A stretch of 49,939 bases of DNA from contig NZ_BMII01000035.1 in the NCBI RefSeq assembly GCF_014641855.1, forward strand, positions 1-49,939, written 5' to 3'. The stretch is from Shewanella inventionis (GTDB taxonomy: Bacteria > Pseudomonadota > Gammaproteobacteria > Enterobacterales > Shewanellaceae). Positions 1 to 8,593 of this stretch are shown here, piece by piece. Each line of letters begins with the position of its first letter. Position 1 is the stretch's first letter. The position numbers and the translations under genes are program-made. The notes under the pieces are model-generated. The model had not been told where the DNA came from, searched no databases, and saw only the letters and a program-made list of their open reading frames with translations.

Positions 1-136
1 CCAATAATAAACCGCTCATAATCAAGCAATGCTTGGGCCAGTGGCCTAAGTATTGCCGTGCCTGAAATTTAAGAAACCAGATTTTTTGCTTTATTACTTA
101 TGTCACGCCATGCTGCCGTAAGCTCACATATCTGGG

Positions 137-796
137 TTGTATTTAGGTGACCAAGTACAGATGCACCATGGCGTAGCTAGTGGTATTAACCAAAAGCATG
201 CCGCCACTCAATTAACCGTATTATTTGACCGAGTCGTTGGTAACAGCGAAGCCGACTCAAAACATCACGGTGGTTTAGACCGCGTATTACATCATTTTCC
301 TCGGGAGCATTATGGTCAGTATCGCCGCTGGGATTTAATGTCTAGCTTTCGTGATGCACCGTCGATGGGGGAAAATATCAGTACGGTTGGCTTAAACGAA
401 GCCCAGGTTAATATTGGTGATATTGTTCAAATTGGTGATGTTACTTTGCAAGTGACCCAACCTCGCTCGCCTTGTTTTAAGCTTAATGTACAATTTGAGC
501 ATCCTAAATTTGCGCTGGCTATGCAGGAAAGCCGCATGTGTGGTTGGTTTTACCGCGTGTTATCTGAAGGCGATATTAAGCCAAGTGACAGTATCTATTT
601 AATTGAGCGAAAAACAGATATTAGTGTGGCTCAAGCAATGCAGATTTATTTTTTACCCGAGTTTAATGCCGAGCAGTATCAAGTTTTATTGGCTTGTGAA
701 GGCTTAGCGCAAAGTTGGGTAGAGTCACTGCAACGCCGCCTGGCACAGCAAAGTATCGAAGACTGGGCAATGCGTTTGTATGGTAAAGCCAGTTAA
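137..796 (+). CDS. yiiM: YiiM-like MOSC domain protein, start uncertain
   Basis: This 219-residue protein resembles E. coli YiiM along its whole length. It has the HHGG segment near residue 42, a PREHY motif, a GENIST-like segment, and the conserved RSPCFKLN motif whose cysteine (about residue 113) is the presumed cofactor or sulfur ligand of MOSC domains. The last 55 residues match the small helical YiiM C-terminal domain. YiiM proteins reduce N-hydroxylated compounds using molybdenum cofactor, which fits the Mo genes nearby, but the substrate here is inferred. The start is odd: the frame has no ATG until 161, which would cut the first beta strand, so TTG at 137 was chosen. No clear ribosome site precedes it. 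An ATG at 100 in the neighbouring frame encodes a plausible N-terminus that would join only by a frameshift. Confidence 0.85.
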   Translation: MYLGDQVQMHHGVASGINQKHAATQLTVLFDRVVGNSEADSKHHGGLDRVLHHFPREHYGQYRRWDLMSSFRDAPSMGENISTVGLNEAQVNIGDIVQIGDVTLQVTQPRSPCFKLNVQFEHPKFALAMQESRMCGWFYRVLSEGDIKPSDSIYLIERKTDISVAQAMQIYFLPEFNAEQYQVLLACEGLAQSWVESLQRRLAQQSIEDWAMRLYGKAS

Positions 797-850
797 AAAT
801 ACGGTTAGACAATAACGAATATAAAATAACAGCATGATAAGGAACATCGA

Positions 851-1210
851 ATGTCTGAATTGACAGGTGAAATCAATAAACAAGCAAAAGACATGGGCTT
901 ATTGATCCATGCCGCCAGTTTTGCGGGTTATGTGTTTCCGTTTGGAAGCGTATTAGGTCCGCTAATTGTGTGGTTGATGAAACGTGACGAGTTTGAGTTT
1001 GCTAATCAGTGCGGTAAAAATTGCCTTAACTTCAAATTGAGTTTAATGATTTATGCGATAGTTTCGGCGGTTTTGATTTTGGTGGGCGTTGGCGTATTAC
1101 TGTTAGTTGCACTGGCATTATTAGATATTATTTGTACTATTATCGCGATAGTCAAAGCCAGCGACGGCATTGCCTATCAATATCCACTGTCGATTAAGTT
1201 TTTGAAATAA
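851..1210 (+). CDS. DUF4870 family small membrane protein
   Basis: This 119-residue protein begins with ATG eight bases after AAGGA. It has the DUF4870 pattern: an amphipathic start, a first hydrophobic segment around residues 22-42, a charged MKRDEFEFANQCGKN-type loop, and a long hydrophobic hairpin at about 62-100. The family is widespread, predicted to sit in the inner membrane and has no established function. It lies alone between yiiM and a convergent chemoreceptor gene, and its transcript should end at the hairpin just downstream. I infer no role. Confidence 0.8.
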   Translation: MSELTGEINKQAKDMGLLIHAASFAGYVFPFGSVLGPLIVWLMKRDEFEFANQCGKNCLNFKLSLMIYAIVSAVLILVGVGVLLLVALALLDIICTIIAIVKASDGIAYQYPLSIKFLK

Positions 1211-1227
1211 TACCTTAAGGTGATAAA

Positions 1228-1256
1228 AATAATGCCACTCAATGAGTGGCATTATT
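1228..1256. terminator. Hairpin between convergent genes, likely bidirectional
   Basis: Perfect 12-bp arms (AATAATGCCACT and its complement) flank a five-base centre between the ends of the DUF4870 gene and the chemoreceptor gene. On the minus strand the arm runs into a T-rich tract, so it should terminate the chemoreceptor transcript well. The plus-strand tail is AT-rich but interrupted. Confidence 0.75.
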
Positions 1257-1301
1257 ATATTTACGAGCTGTAGAGTGTTTGCAGGTTGCAAGCACTCAGG
1301 A

Positions 1302-3221
1302 TCACACCTTAAAGCGAGCCACCAACACATCGAGTCGACTCGCAAGTTGGTTTAGTGCTTTACTTGCTTGAGCAGCCGCTTGAGCAGTGTCAGATGTACG
1401 TTGAGTAATGTCGTTAATTTCGGTTACGTTGCGGTTGATGTCTTCTACTACCGTTGATTGTTCTTCGGTTGCAGCCGCCACTTGAATATTCATGTCACTG
1501 ATAAGGGCAATACGTTCGCTAATGCCGCTTAATGATTGGCTTGCTTCGTCTACCGCGGCAACCCCTTCTTTTGAGCGACTACTCGATTGTGTCATGGCGC
1601 TCACCGCGCGGCTGGCTTCTGATTGCAGTTTATCGATCATGGTTTGTACTTCGTTGGTCGATGCTGCTGTGCGTGATGCTAGGTTTCGCACTTCATCTGC
1701 TACAACCGCAAAGCCTCGGCCGGCTTCTCCTGCGCGAGCCGCTTCAATTGCTGCATTTAAAGCCAGTAAATTGGTTTGTTCTGAAATCGCCCTGATAACA
1801 TCTAAAATGCTACCAATGGATTTAGTGTGAGTGGCTAGAGATTCAATCACTTCGCCTACTTGAGCCACATCCTTAGACAGTTGGTTGATGGTTGTACGTG
1901 CACGGGTCACCACTTTTTGGCCATCGACAGATTCAGTGTCAGCGTCACGAGCCGTTACTGCGGCTTGTGCGGCATTGGCGGCAATTTCATTTACCGTTGC
2001 ACCCATTTCATTAATGGCGGCCACAACCATCATGGTACGGTCTTTTTGCAGATGGCTGTCGTCTAGAGTTTGATGTGCTTGATTTGATACATCAATTGCC
2101 GACAAACCAAGTTGCTGGCTGGTTTCTGCAACTTCAACAACGGTTTCTTGAATTTTGCTGATAAAGCTATTGAACCCTCGAGCTAACTGCGCGATTTCAT
2201 CTTCGCCATTTACGGGTAAACGTTGGCGTAAATCACCTTCACCTTCGCCGATGTTACGAAACATTTCAGCAACTTGCGCAATCGGTCGACTCACAGAGCC
2301 TGCAACAGAAATAGATATGACGATAAATACTACGGCAATGAGCATGGTCCATATCAAGATTTGATAGGCCGATTCTTCAAGCAAGGCAAACACTTCTGCC
2401 TCGGGTACTTGTGCCACTAAATACCAGTCCATTGATTTTATGTAGCTCGACGCAATTAACATGTCTTGGCCGTTAATGTTGGCTTTTACGAGATTAAAAT
2501 CGTTTTTATTTAGCAAGCCATTGGTGTTGGCATTAGGGTACAAGTTAGCTAATGCAGCTTTGCCTACTTTGCTGGTGTCAGGATGCAGCTTAACGTTACC
2601 ACTGGCATCGATAAGATAGACAAATCCTGAGTCTTCAATTTTAAATGAAGACAATAAATTCACCATGTCATCTAACGATTTAGCCAGGCTAACCATGCCG
2701 CGACCATTAGGCTGCTGATAGCTGACAAACAGTTTAACTTCGCCAGTAGCCTCAGTGTAAACACTTAACATACGCTCTTGTTTGCTGGCGCGATAATCAA
2801 AAAACCATGCGTCTTGTTGCTGATTTAAAATACGTAAAAATCCATCCTGGGTGTAGTAAGCACCTGTGTCTCGGTCGGCATAAGACGCTTGCACTAAATC
2901 GAATTGATTTTGCATGTCTTTTAGTTGAGCCACGACGAGATTTTCTTGGCTGGCAGGGCGGCCTTCTTCAAGCCATGCGCCTAACATTCGGCTATGTCCA
3001 AGTTGTTCAGATGCATTGATCAGGCTGCTAATTTGTAGGTCTATTTCATTGCGAATTTGCATGACTAAACTTGGCATTTCGGAGTCAAGCATACGTTGCT
3101 CAACAACTTGTTTGGCACTGTGCTGACTTAGTAACCCGACTAACATGGTTGATAACAGCACAGCAAAAGCTACCGTGAGCAAGATTTTTTGCTTAATGGT
3201 AAGGGTGTTAAATGTATTCAT
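1302..3221 (-). CDS. Methyl-accepting chemotaxis protein (Cache-type sensor)
   Basis: This 639-residue inner-membrane chemoreceptor has a transmembrane helix at about 12-32, a periplasmic Cache-like sensor at roughly 40-280, and a second membrane helix at about 288-310. A HAMP linker follows, then a long cytoplasmic signalling domain. The highly conserved hairpin tip EQTNLLALNAAIEAARAGE is present around residues 480-500, so it should couple to CheA and CheW. The C-terminus ends in ARFKV, so there is no NWETF-type tether for CheR or CheB. The ligand cannot be read from the sequence. The ATG start is preceded by GAGG. No other chemotaxis genes are adjacent, so it is an orphan receptor, as is common in Shewanella. 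Confidence 0.92.
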   Translation of the reverse strand: MNTFNTLTIKQKILLTVAFAVLLSTMLVGLLSQHSAKQVVEQRMLDSEMPSLVMQIRNEIDLQISSLINASEQLGHSRMLGAWLEEGRPASQENLVVAQLKDMQNQFDLVQASYADRDTGAYYTQDGFLRILNQQQDAWFFDYRASKQERMLSVYTEATGEVKLFVSYQQPNGRGMVSLAKSLDDMVNLLSSFKIEDSGFVYLIDASGNVKLHPDTSKVGKAALANLYPNANTNGLLNKNDFNLVKANINGQDMLIASSYIKSMDWYLVAQVPEAEVFALLEESAYQILIWTMLIAVVFIVISISVAGSVSRPIAQVAEMFRNIGEGEGDLRQRLPVNGEDEIAQLARGFNSFISKIQETVVEVAETSQQLGLSAIDVSNQAHQTLDDSHLQKDRTMMVVAAINEMGATVNEIAANAAQAAVTARDADTESVDGQKVVTRARTTINQLSKDVAQVGEVIESLATHTKSIGSILDVIRAISEQTNLLALNAAIEAARAGEAGRGFAVVADEVRNLASRTAASTNEVQTMIDKLQSEASRAVSAMTQSSSRSKEGVAAVDEASQSLSGISERIALISDMNIQVAAATEEQSTVVEDINRNVTEINDITQRTSDTAQAAAQASKALNQLASRLDVLVARFKV

Positions 3222-3285
3222 CTACAACGGCCTCTAAAAGTATCTCTTTGTTATATCGGACACAATGGCAATAAATTGAAGGTTA

Positions 3286-3311
3286 TTTTGTATGATCATT
3301 AATATACAAAA
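3286..3311. promoter_or_regulatory. Inverted repeat upstream of the chemoreceptor gene
   Basis: TTTTGTAT and ATACAAAA are separated by ten AT-rich bases, about 65 bases upstream of the chemoreceptor start. It could be an operator, but it matches no family I can name and AT-rich dyads arise by chance. Confidence 0.25.
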
Positions 3312-3367
3312 CGGTTGATGGTGTAGGTCTTTGTGATGTTATGGGGCTAATGATAGTCGATAATATA

Positions 3368-3401
3368 AAAAAAACGCACCTATTTTTAAGTGCGTTTTTT
3401 T
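3368..3401 (-). terminator. Rho-independent terminator of the ETF-QO gene
   Basis: A 12-bp stem has a GTGCG core flanked by long runs of A and T, with a ten-base loop. It lies 33 bases beyond the ETF-QO stop codon, and the minus-strand T run follows the stem. Confidence 0.85.
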
Positions 3402-3433
3402 GACTATAGTCAAGATATTAACTATTGGTTCAA

Positions 3434-5083
3434 TTACATATTTGGATAGTTAGGACCACCGCCGCCTTCAGGCGTTACCCAGGTAATGTTCTGGCTTGGG
3501 TCTTTAATATCGCAGGTTTTACAGTGAATACAGTTTTGGCCATTAATGACAAACTTTTTCTCACCGGCATCTTCTACAACTTCGTAAACGCCGGCAGGGC
3601 AATAACGTTGTGCAGGTTCGTCAAATTTGACTAAGTTAACCGAAATAGGAATGCTTTGGTCTTTTAAGTGTAAATGACAGCGTTGACCTTCTTCGTGATA
3701 AGTGTTCGACAAATACACTGACGATAATTTGTCAAAACTGAGTTTTCCATCTGGTTTTGGATAGTCAATTTTATTGTATTCGCTTGCAAGTCCCATTGAT
3801 GCATAGTCTGGGGTTGTGTCGCGGAATGTGACAGGGAACTTACCGCCAAACCAGTTTTGATCGATAAAGTTAAATGCACCGCCAACAATGGTGCCAAATT
3901 TATGTAAGGCTGGGCCAAAGTTGCGCGATTGATATAACTCGTCGTACAGCCAGCTCTCTTCAAAGCGTTGTTGGAAACAATCTAGATCTTTACCGCCTTC
4001 TAAGCCCGCTATTAACCCTTCGCCTAGTGTTGTGGCTGCAATAATGCCGCTTTTAATTGCGGTATGAGTTCCCTTAATTTTGGCAAAGTTGAGGGTGCCA
4101 GCATTACATCCAATAATAAGCCCTCCTGGGAAGCTCATTTTAGGCAAGGAGTTTAATCCGCCTTTAGCAATGGCTCTTGCCCCGTAAGTTAAGCGCTCTC
4201 CGCCAGTTAAGGCTTTGGCAATCACTGGATGCGTTTTGTAACGCTGGAATTCATCAAATGGGCTTAAGTGGGGATTTTTGTAATTTAAATCAATAATCAG
4301 CCCAACTGCGACTTGGTTGTCTTCCATGTGATACAAGAAACCGCCGCCAGATGCACCGTCAACTAATGGCCAGCCGCCTGTATGTACTACTTTACCCTGC
4401 TGGTGTTGCTCTGCGGGGATTTTCCAAATTTCTTTAAAACCTAGGCCATAATGCTGAGGGGTTTTGCCATTGTCTAAATGGTATTTTTGGATTAATTGCT
4501 TGCCAAGGTGACCACGGCAACCTTCTGAAAAAACAGTATATTTGGCGTGTAGCTCCATACCTGGCATGTAACTGTCTTTGGGTTGGCCATCTTCACCCAC
4601 ACCCATATCACCAATAAGGATACCTTTAACACTGTTGTCTTCATTAAACAGTAATTCACTGGCGGCAAACCCTGGGAAAATCTCAACGCCCATGGCTTCG
4701 GCACGGTTTGCTAACCAACGGGCAAGGTTGCCTACACTAATAATGTAGTTTCCATCATTATGCATGGTTTTTGGCACTAAACTGTTTGGCATTAAACGAG
4801 ATTGAGTGGCAGAGTTAAGCAGGTATATTTCGTCGTGGCTAACTTTGGTGTTCAGCGGTATGTCTGAGTCTCGCCAATCGTTGAACAATTCGTCTAGCAC
4901 ATCAGGCTGGAAAACCGCGCCAGATAAAATATGGGCGCCCACTTCTGAGCCTTTTTCAACCACACAGACGGTAATTTCTTTGTCAGCATCTTTTGATATT
5001 TGCATTAAACGACAAGCGGTAGCTAAACCTGCTGGGCCAGCACCGACAATTACGACGTCGAACTCCATTGACTCGCGTTCCAT
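3434..5083 (-). CDS. Electron transfer flavoprotein-ubiquinone oxidoreductase
   Basis: This 549-residue enzyme passes electrons from reduced ETF, loaded by acyl-CoA and related dehydrogenases, to membrane ubiquinone. An FAD-binding VIVGAGPAGLA motif lies near the N-terminus. The C-terminal 4Fe-4S ligands are visible at C495, C518, C521 and C524 (NCIHCKTCDI). The ATG at 5083 was chosen because AAAGGTGAG lies just upstream. A TTG five codons earlier overlaps that ribosome site and is unlikely. The gene is monocistronic, with its own terminator. A perfect palindrome about 60 bases upstream suggests control by a fatty-acid-responsive regulator, which is inference. The name etfD or etf-QO is used in some genomes. 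Confidence 0.95.
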   Translation of the reverse strand: MERESMEFDVVIVGAGPAGLATACRLMQISKDADKEITVCVVEKGSEVGAHILSGAVFQPDVLDELFNDWRDSDIPLNTKVSHDEIYLLNSATQSRLMPNSLVPKTMHNDGNYIISVGNLARWLANRAEAMGVEIFPGFAASELLFNEDNSVKGILIGDMGVGEDGQPKDSYMPGMELHAKYTVFSEGCRGHLGKQLIQKYHLDNGKTPQHYGLGFKEIWKIPAEQHQQGKVVHTGGWPLVDGASGGGFLYHMEDNQVAVGLIIDLNYKNPHLSPFDEFQRYKTHPVIAKALTGGERLTYGARAIAKGGLNSLPKMSFPGGLIIGCNAGTLNFAKIKGTHTAIKSGIIAATTLGEGLIAGLEGGKDLDCFQQRFEESWLYDELYQSRNFGPALHKFGTIVGGAFNFIDQNWFGGKFPVTFRDTTPDYASMGLASEYNKIDYPKPDGKLSFDKLSSVYLSNTYHEEGQRCHLHLKDQSIPISVNLVKFDEPAQRYCPAGVYEVVEDAGEKKFVINGQNCIHCKTCDIKDPSQNITWVTPEGGGGPNYPNM

Positions 5084-5142
5084 GTTCTCACCTTTCAAGT
5101 ATCCCGTTCATCGCGGGTTTTAGTTTTTCTAATAACGATAAT

Positions 5143-5156
5143 TAAACGATCGTTTA
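5143..5156. promoter_or_regulatory. Palindrome TAAACGATCGTTTA, possible PsrA-type operator
   Basis: A perfect 14-bp palindrome upstream of the ETF-QO gene. Its AAAC-N4-GTTT core fits the pattern described for PsrA, a TetR-family repressor of fatty-acid oxidation genes in Pseudomonas and Shewanella. The regulator is inferred from motif and target type only. Confidence 0.45.
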
Positions 5157-5264
5157 TCCTTTTACTCACCTTACCGCAATTTTTGCTTTTGTCACAGTAG
5201 CAAACACAATCTTATCTGCGTGAGTCGAGTCACAAATAATAAACGAGTTAGCCCTTTTGGGTGT

Positions 5265-5400
5265 GATATTCGCCTAAAGGGGTATTTGTTCACCAATAAA
5301 TAGGCCTATAATCATAGGACTGACGGTTCTCCGAGCTTTTTGTCCTACGTCAAAGATATGGACACTTAGCCGTGGTAATTTTGCCACCGGGGTGAGTAAA
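5265..5400 (+). promoter_or_regulatory. Moco (molybdenum cofactor) riboswitch candidate
   Basis: The leader of moaA carries the conserved CTCCGAGC block at about 5329-5336. A TGTCC/GGACA stem (5341-5345 with 5360-5364) encloses CCTACG and TATGG, resembling an 11-nucleotide tetraloop receptor. A GTGGTAA/TTGCCAC hairpin lies around 5372-5387, and another (CCTAT/ATAGG) at 5305-5318. This matches my memory of the Moco RNA motif in front of E. coli moaA, which represses when cofactor is plentiful. Exact ends are approximate, and a covariance-model search was not possible here. Confidence 0.82.
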
Positions 5401-5436
5401 GAAATGCACTTACCTCCCGCACTTGGAAAGGTTAAC

Positions 5437-6417
5437 ATGTCCCAGTTACAAGACAATTATGGTCGACGTTTTCATTATTTACGGATGTCAGTTACTGACG
5501 TTTGTAACTTCAAATGCAGCTATTGCCTGCCCGATGGCTATCGCCCAGATGGCAAGCCTACTTTTTTAACGCTCAGCGAGATTGAAAATCTTGTTGCAGG
5601 TTTTGCAGCGGTAGGTACGCAAAAAATTCGTATCACGGGCGGCGAACCCACACTTCGCAAAGATTTTACCGATATTGTGCGCATTGTTGCTAATACCAGT
5701 AACGTAAATACCGTGGCAATGACGACCAATGGTTACCGTTTACAGCAACATGCTAAAGAATGGTACGACGCGGGATTGCGTCGGATTAATGTGTCGGTAG
5801 ACAGTTTAGATCCTAGAATGTTCTATCAAATTACAGGTGAAAATAAGTTCGACCAAGTGATGCGAGGTATCGACGCTGCGCTCGAGGCTGGGTTTGAGCG
5901 GATTAAAGTTAACGCCGTCTTGCTCAAGGGGTTAAACGATAAAGACTTACCGCGTTTTTTACATTGGATAAAACACACTCCTATTGACCTGCGTTTTATT
6001 GAATTGATGGAAACGGGTTTAGGTCGCGAGTATTTTAACGCTCATCATTTGGCGGGTGTCGACATTAAGCAGCAACTAGAGCAAGAGGGGTGGTTATACG
6101 ACTTGCCTAGTGCAGATGACGGCCCAGCTCAAAACTTCAGTCATAGTGATTATCAAGGCCGCATTGGCTTGATAATGCCGTACGCCAAAAACTTTTGTGC
6201 CAGTTGTAATCGTTTAAGAGTGTCTGCTAAAGGTAAGCTGCATTTGTGCTTATTTACTGAAAGTGGTGTTGATTTACGCGACTTGCTGCAAGATGCCTCA
6301 CAGCGAGATGAATTGATTACTCGCTTACATGGGCAATTAGCACAAAAGAAAGAAACTCATTTTCTACATCAGGGTATCACAGGCGTTACTAAGCACTTAG
6401 CCTCTATTGGTGGTTAG
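5437..6417 (+). CDS. moaA: GTP 3',8-cyclase MoaA
   Basis: This 326-residue radical-SAM enzyme does the first step of molybdopterin synthesis, turning GTP into 3',8-cyclo-GTP. The radical-SAM cluster motif CNFKCSYC gives C23, C27 and C30. The second cluster is held by C254, C257 and C271 (CASC and LHLC). The C-terminus ends in the expected Gly-Gly. The ATG at 5437 was chosen because it gives the family's usual N-terminus (FHYLRMSVTDVC) and follows GGAAAGG. A GTG at 5392 and an ATG at 5404 are in frame but poorer. The gene heads the moaACDE-modABC run and sits behind the riboswitch candidate. Confidence 0.96.
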   Translation: MSQLQDNYGRRFHYLRMSVTDVCNFKCSYCLPDGYRPDGKPTFLTLSEIENLVAGFAAVGTQKIRITGGEPTLRKDFTDIVRIVANTSNVNTVAMTTNGYRLQQHAKEWYDAGLRRINVSVDSLDPRMFYQITGENKFDQVMRGIDAALEAGFERIKVNAVLLKGLNDKDLPRFLHWIKHTPIDLRFIELMETGLGREYFNAHHLAGVDIKQQLEQEGWLYDLPSADDGPAQNFSHSDYQGRIGLIMPYAKNFCASCNRLRVSAKGKLHLCLFTESGVDLRDLLQDASQRDELITRLHGQLAQKKETHFLHQGITGVTKHLASIGG

Positions 6418-6484
6418 TCGTTACCTTTCTTCGAGCAATTAGCACTGCTAACCTACAAATTTTATTTGATAAGGTATTCATATC

Positions 6485-6967
6485 ATGAGTCATCGTTTTA
6501 CCCACATTAATGCCGACGGTAACGCCCACATGGTCGATGTTACTGAAAAAGCAGTCACTGAACGCGAAGCCAGAGCTGAAGCCTTTATTGAAATGGCCCC
6601 AGATACATTGGCTATGATCATCAGTGGTAGCCATCATAAAGGTGATGTGTTTGCTACGGCCCGCATCGCTGGTATTCAAGCGGCCAAAAAAACCTCAGAT
6701 CTTATTCCGTTATGCCATCCATTAATGCTCACCAAAGTGGAAGTTGAACTTGAAGCACAACCTGAACATAACCGCGTTCGCATTACGAGCCTGTGCAAAT
6801 TGTCAGGTAAAACCGGTGTCGAGATGGAAGCGCTAACTGCTGCATCAGTGGCGGCGTTAACCATTTACGATATGTGTAAAGCCGTGCAAAAAGACATGAT
6901 TATTTCGCAGGTGAGATTACTTGAAAAACGCGGCGGAAAATCAGGCCATTTTAGCGCCCAGCTGTAA
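6485..6967 (+). CDS. moaC: Cyclic pyranopterin monophosphate synthase MoaC
   Basis: This 160-residue protein works with MoaA to make cyclic pyranopterin monophosphate. It shows the N-terminal MVDVTEKAVTER segment, the IPLCHPL motif around residue 75-80, and the EMEALTAASVAALTIYDMCKA block that carries much of the active site. Lysines near the C-terminus (EKRGGKSG) are conserved in the family. The moaB or mog gene often seen between moaA and moaC is absent, as in many Shewanella. It lies 67 bases after moaA, has its own AAGG-type ribosome site, and is presumably co-transcribed. Confidence 0.96.
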   Translation: MSHRFTHINADGNAHMVDVTEKAVTEREARAEAFIEMAPDTLAMIISGSHHKGDVFATARIAGIQAAKKTSDLIPLCHPLMLTKVEVELEAQPEHNRVRITSLCKLSGKTGVEMEALTAASVAALTIYDMCKAVQKDMIISQVRLLEKRGGKSGHFSAQL

Positions 6968-7015
6968 ACCGTATACGGATTTATTGTTATTAATTAAACG
7001 CATTGAGAGACCACT

Positions 7016-7264
7016 ATGATCCAAGTATTATTTTTTGCGCAGGTCCGTGAGTTGCTCGGCACCGCGAAAGTGGAGCACAGTAGCGCCAATATTCATACCG
7101 CAGAAGAGTTACGTGCTGCACTGGCGGCAACCGATGACAAATGGGCCAAAGTGCTGACATCAGATAAGTTATTAGTTGCTGTTAATCAGACCATTAGTCA
7201 GTGGGATACTCCCGTTAAAGCGGGTGATGAAGTGGCTTTCTTCCCTCCAGTCACAGGAGGTTAA
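7016..7264 (+). CDS. moaD: Molybdopterin synthase small subunit MoaD
   Basis: This 82-residue beta-grasp protein of ubiquitin type ends in the required Gly-Gly (FFPPVTGG). The last glycine is adenylated by MoeB and then made into the thiocarboxylate that donates sulfur to cyclic pyranopterin monophosphate. Length is normal for the family. The gene starts 48 bases after moaC. The codons for its final Gly-Gly form the ribosome site of moaE, so the two subunits are probably made in step. Confidence 0.96.
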   Translation: MIQVLFFAQVRELLGTAKVEHSSANIHTAEELRAALAATDDKWAKVLTSDKLLVAVNQTISQWDTPVKAGDEVAFFPPVTGG

Positions 7265-7266
7265 GC

Positions 7267-7728
7267 ATGAACACAGCAACAAAGGTTCGTGTACAAACTC
7301 ATGATTTTAACGTTGCTGACGAATACGCTTTATTGGCCAATGATAACCAAGACGGTGCGGTGGTTAATTTTATTGGTAAAGTGCGTGATTTTAACGATGG
7401 CAGTGCAGTAACTGACTTAACACTTGAGCATTACCCTGGCATGACCGAGTCTGTGTTGGTGCAAATTTGCCAACAAGCACGTGAGCGCTGGCCACTAAAC
7501 AAGGTGACGATTATTCATCGTGTTGGCACTATGGCCTTGGGTGAACAAATCGTGTTTATTGGCGTGACCAGTGCACACCGTAAAGCCGCTTTTGCTGCGT
7601 GTGAGTTTTTAATTGATTATTTAAAAACCAAAGCACCATTTTGGAAATTAGAAGCCAATGAGGCTGGTAGTAAATGGGTTGAGGCTCGTGATAGCGATGA
7701 GCAAGCCGCTAAAATGTGGCAAAAATAA
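7267..7728 (+). CDS. moaE: Molybdopterin synthase large subunit MoaE
   Basis: This 153-residue catalytic subunit forms a heterotetramer with MoaD and inserts two sulfurs to make molybdopterin. The HRVG(T)MALGEQIVFIGVTSAHR core is present. So is the KTKAPFWK segment containing the conserved active-site lysines. The ATG lies two bases after the moaD stop, with AGGAGG inside the end of moaD as its ribosome site. The C-terminal DEQAAKMW matches the E. coli protein. It is part of the moaACDE run. Confidence 0.96.
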   Translation: MNTATKVRVQTHDFNVADEYALLANDNQDGAVVNFIGKVRDFNDGSAVTDLTLEHYPGMTESVLVQICQQARERWPLNKVTIIHRVGTMALGEQIVFIGVTSAHRKAAFAACEFLIDYLKTKAPFWKLEANEAGSKWVEARDSDEQAAKMWQK

Positions 7729-7783
7729 TCTGGTGATGATTGTATGAACAGGTATAACGCTCATTAAATAGGGTCTGCTATAA

Positions 7784-8593
7784 ATGTCTTTTTTGAAGTT
7801 ACTGATACGGCAACGCGGTATTACCGCATTAATTATGGTTTGTGTTTGCCTGTTTTCGGTTGCTCACGCAGCGCAAGCGCCAGCCATAGCCGCCGCGGCC
7901 AATATTAAGTTTGCATTAGATAAGATTGCCGATAATTTTGAAGAACAAACTGGATTAAGTGTTCGTATTAGTTATGGATCGTCTGGCAATTTTGTGTCGC
8001 AGATTAAGCACGGCGCGCCATTTGAAATGCTGCTAAGTGCAGATGAATTTTATATTGAACAACTCCATAAGGCGGGTTATACCCAAGACGCTGGTGTGGT
8101 TTACGCTATCGGTCGTTTGGCGCTTGCAGCACCTAAGCAATCAGAGTTAGTACTTGATGAAAACCTTGCTGGTTTAAAGCAATTGATTACCGACGGTAAA
8201 CTAATGCGATTTGCTATTGCTAACCCAGAGCATGCACCATATGGTGAACGTGCCCGTGAAGTACTAACAGCTAAAGGTTTATGGGATGCGATTCAGCCCA
8301 AGCTCATATTTGGGGAAAATGCCTCTCAGGCGGCTCAATTTACCATTAGTGGCTCAACTCAGGGGGGGATTGTACCTTTGTCGTTAGTATTAGCACCGCA
8401 ATTTAGCAAAATGGCACATTATGTGGTGATCCCTGATGAGTTATATCAACCCCTTAATCAGCGTATGGCGTTAATGCCTGATGCCTCTGAAACCACATCT
8501 CGTTTTTATCAATATCTGCAAAGCCAACAAGCGCAAGCCATTTTAAGTGAATTTGGTTTTAACTTGCCTAACACTTTAGAGGCTCATGACTAA
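7784..8593 (+). CDS. modA: Molybdate ABC transporter, periplasmic binding protein ModA
   Basis: This 269-residue binding protein has a signal peptide ending near residue 29 (AHA-A region). The mature chain starts with the family's AAAANIKFALDKI segment, and the oxyanion-binding SYGSSGN motif lies around residue 63-69. It captures molybdate, or possibly tungstate, in the periplasm. The stop codon overlaps the modB start by one base. Its position directly behind moaE couples uptake with cofactor assembly, so the riboswitch may influence both, although a separate promoter in the 55-base gap cannot be excluded. Confidence 0.94.
   Translation: MSFLKLLIRQRGITALIMVCVCLFSVAHAAQAPAIAAAANIKFALDKIADNFEEQTGLSVRISYGSSGNFVSQIKHGAPFEMLLSADEFYIEQLHKAGYTQDAGVVYAIGRLALAAPKQSELVLDENLAGLKQLITDGKLMRFAIANPEHAPYGERAREVLTAKGLWDAIQPKLIFGENASQAAQFTISGSTQGGIVPLSLVLAPQFSKMAHYVVIPDELYQPLNQRMALMPDASETTSRFYQYLQSQQAQAILSEFGFNLPNTLEAHD

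Noticed and set aside
1492..1830. A 112-codon plus-strand frame inside the chemoreceptor gene
   Set aside because: It mirrors the highly conserved signalling domain on the other strand and has no family resemblance.
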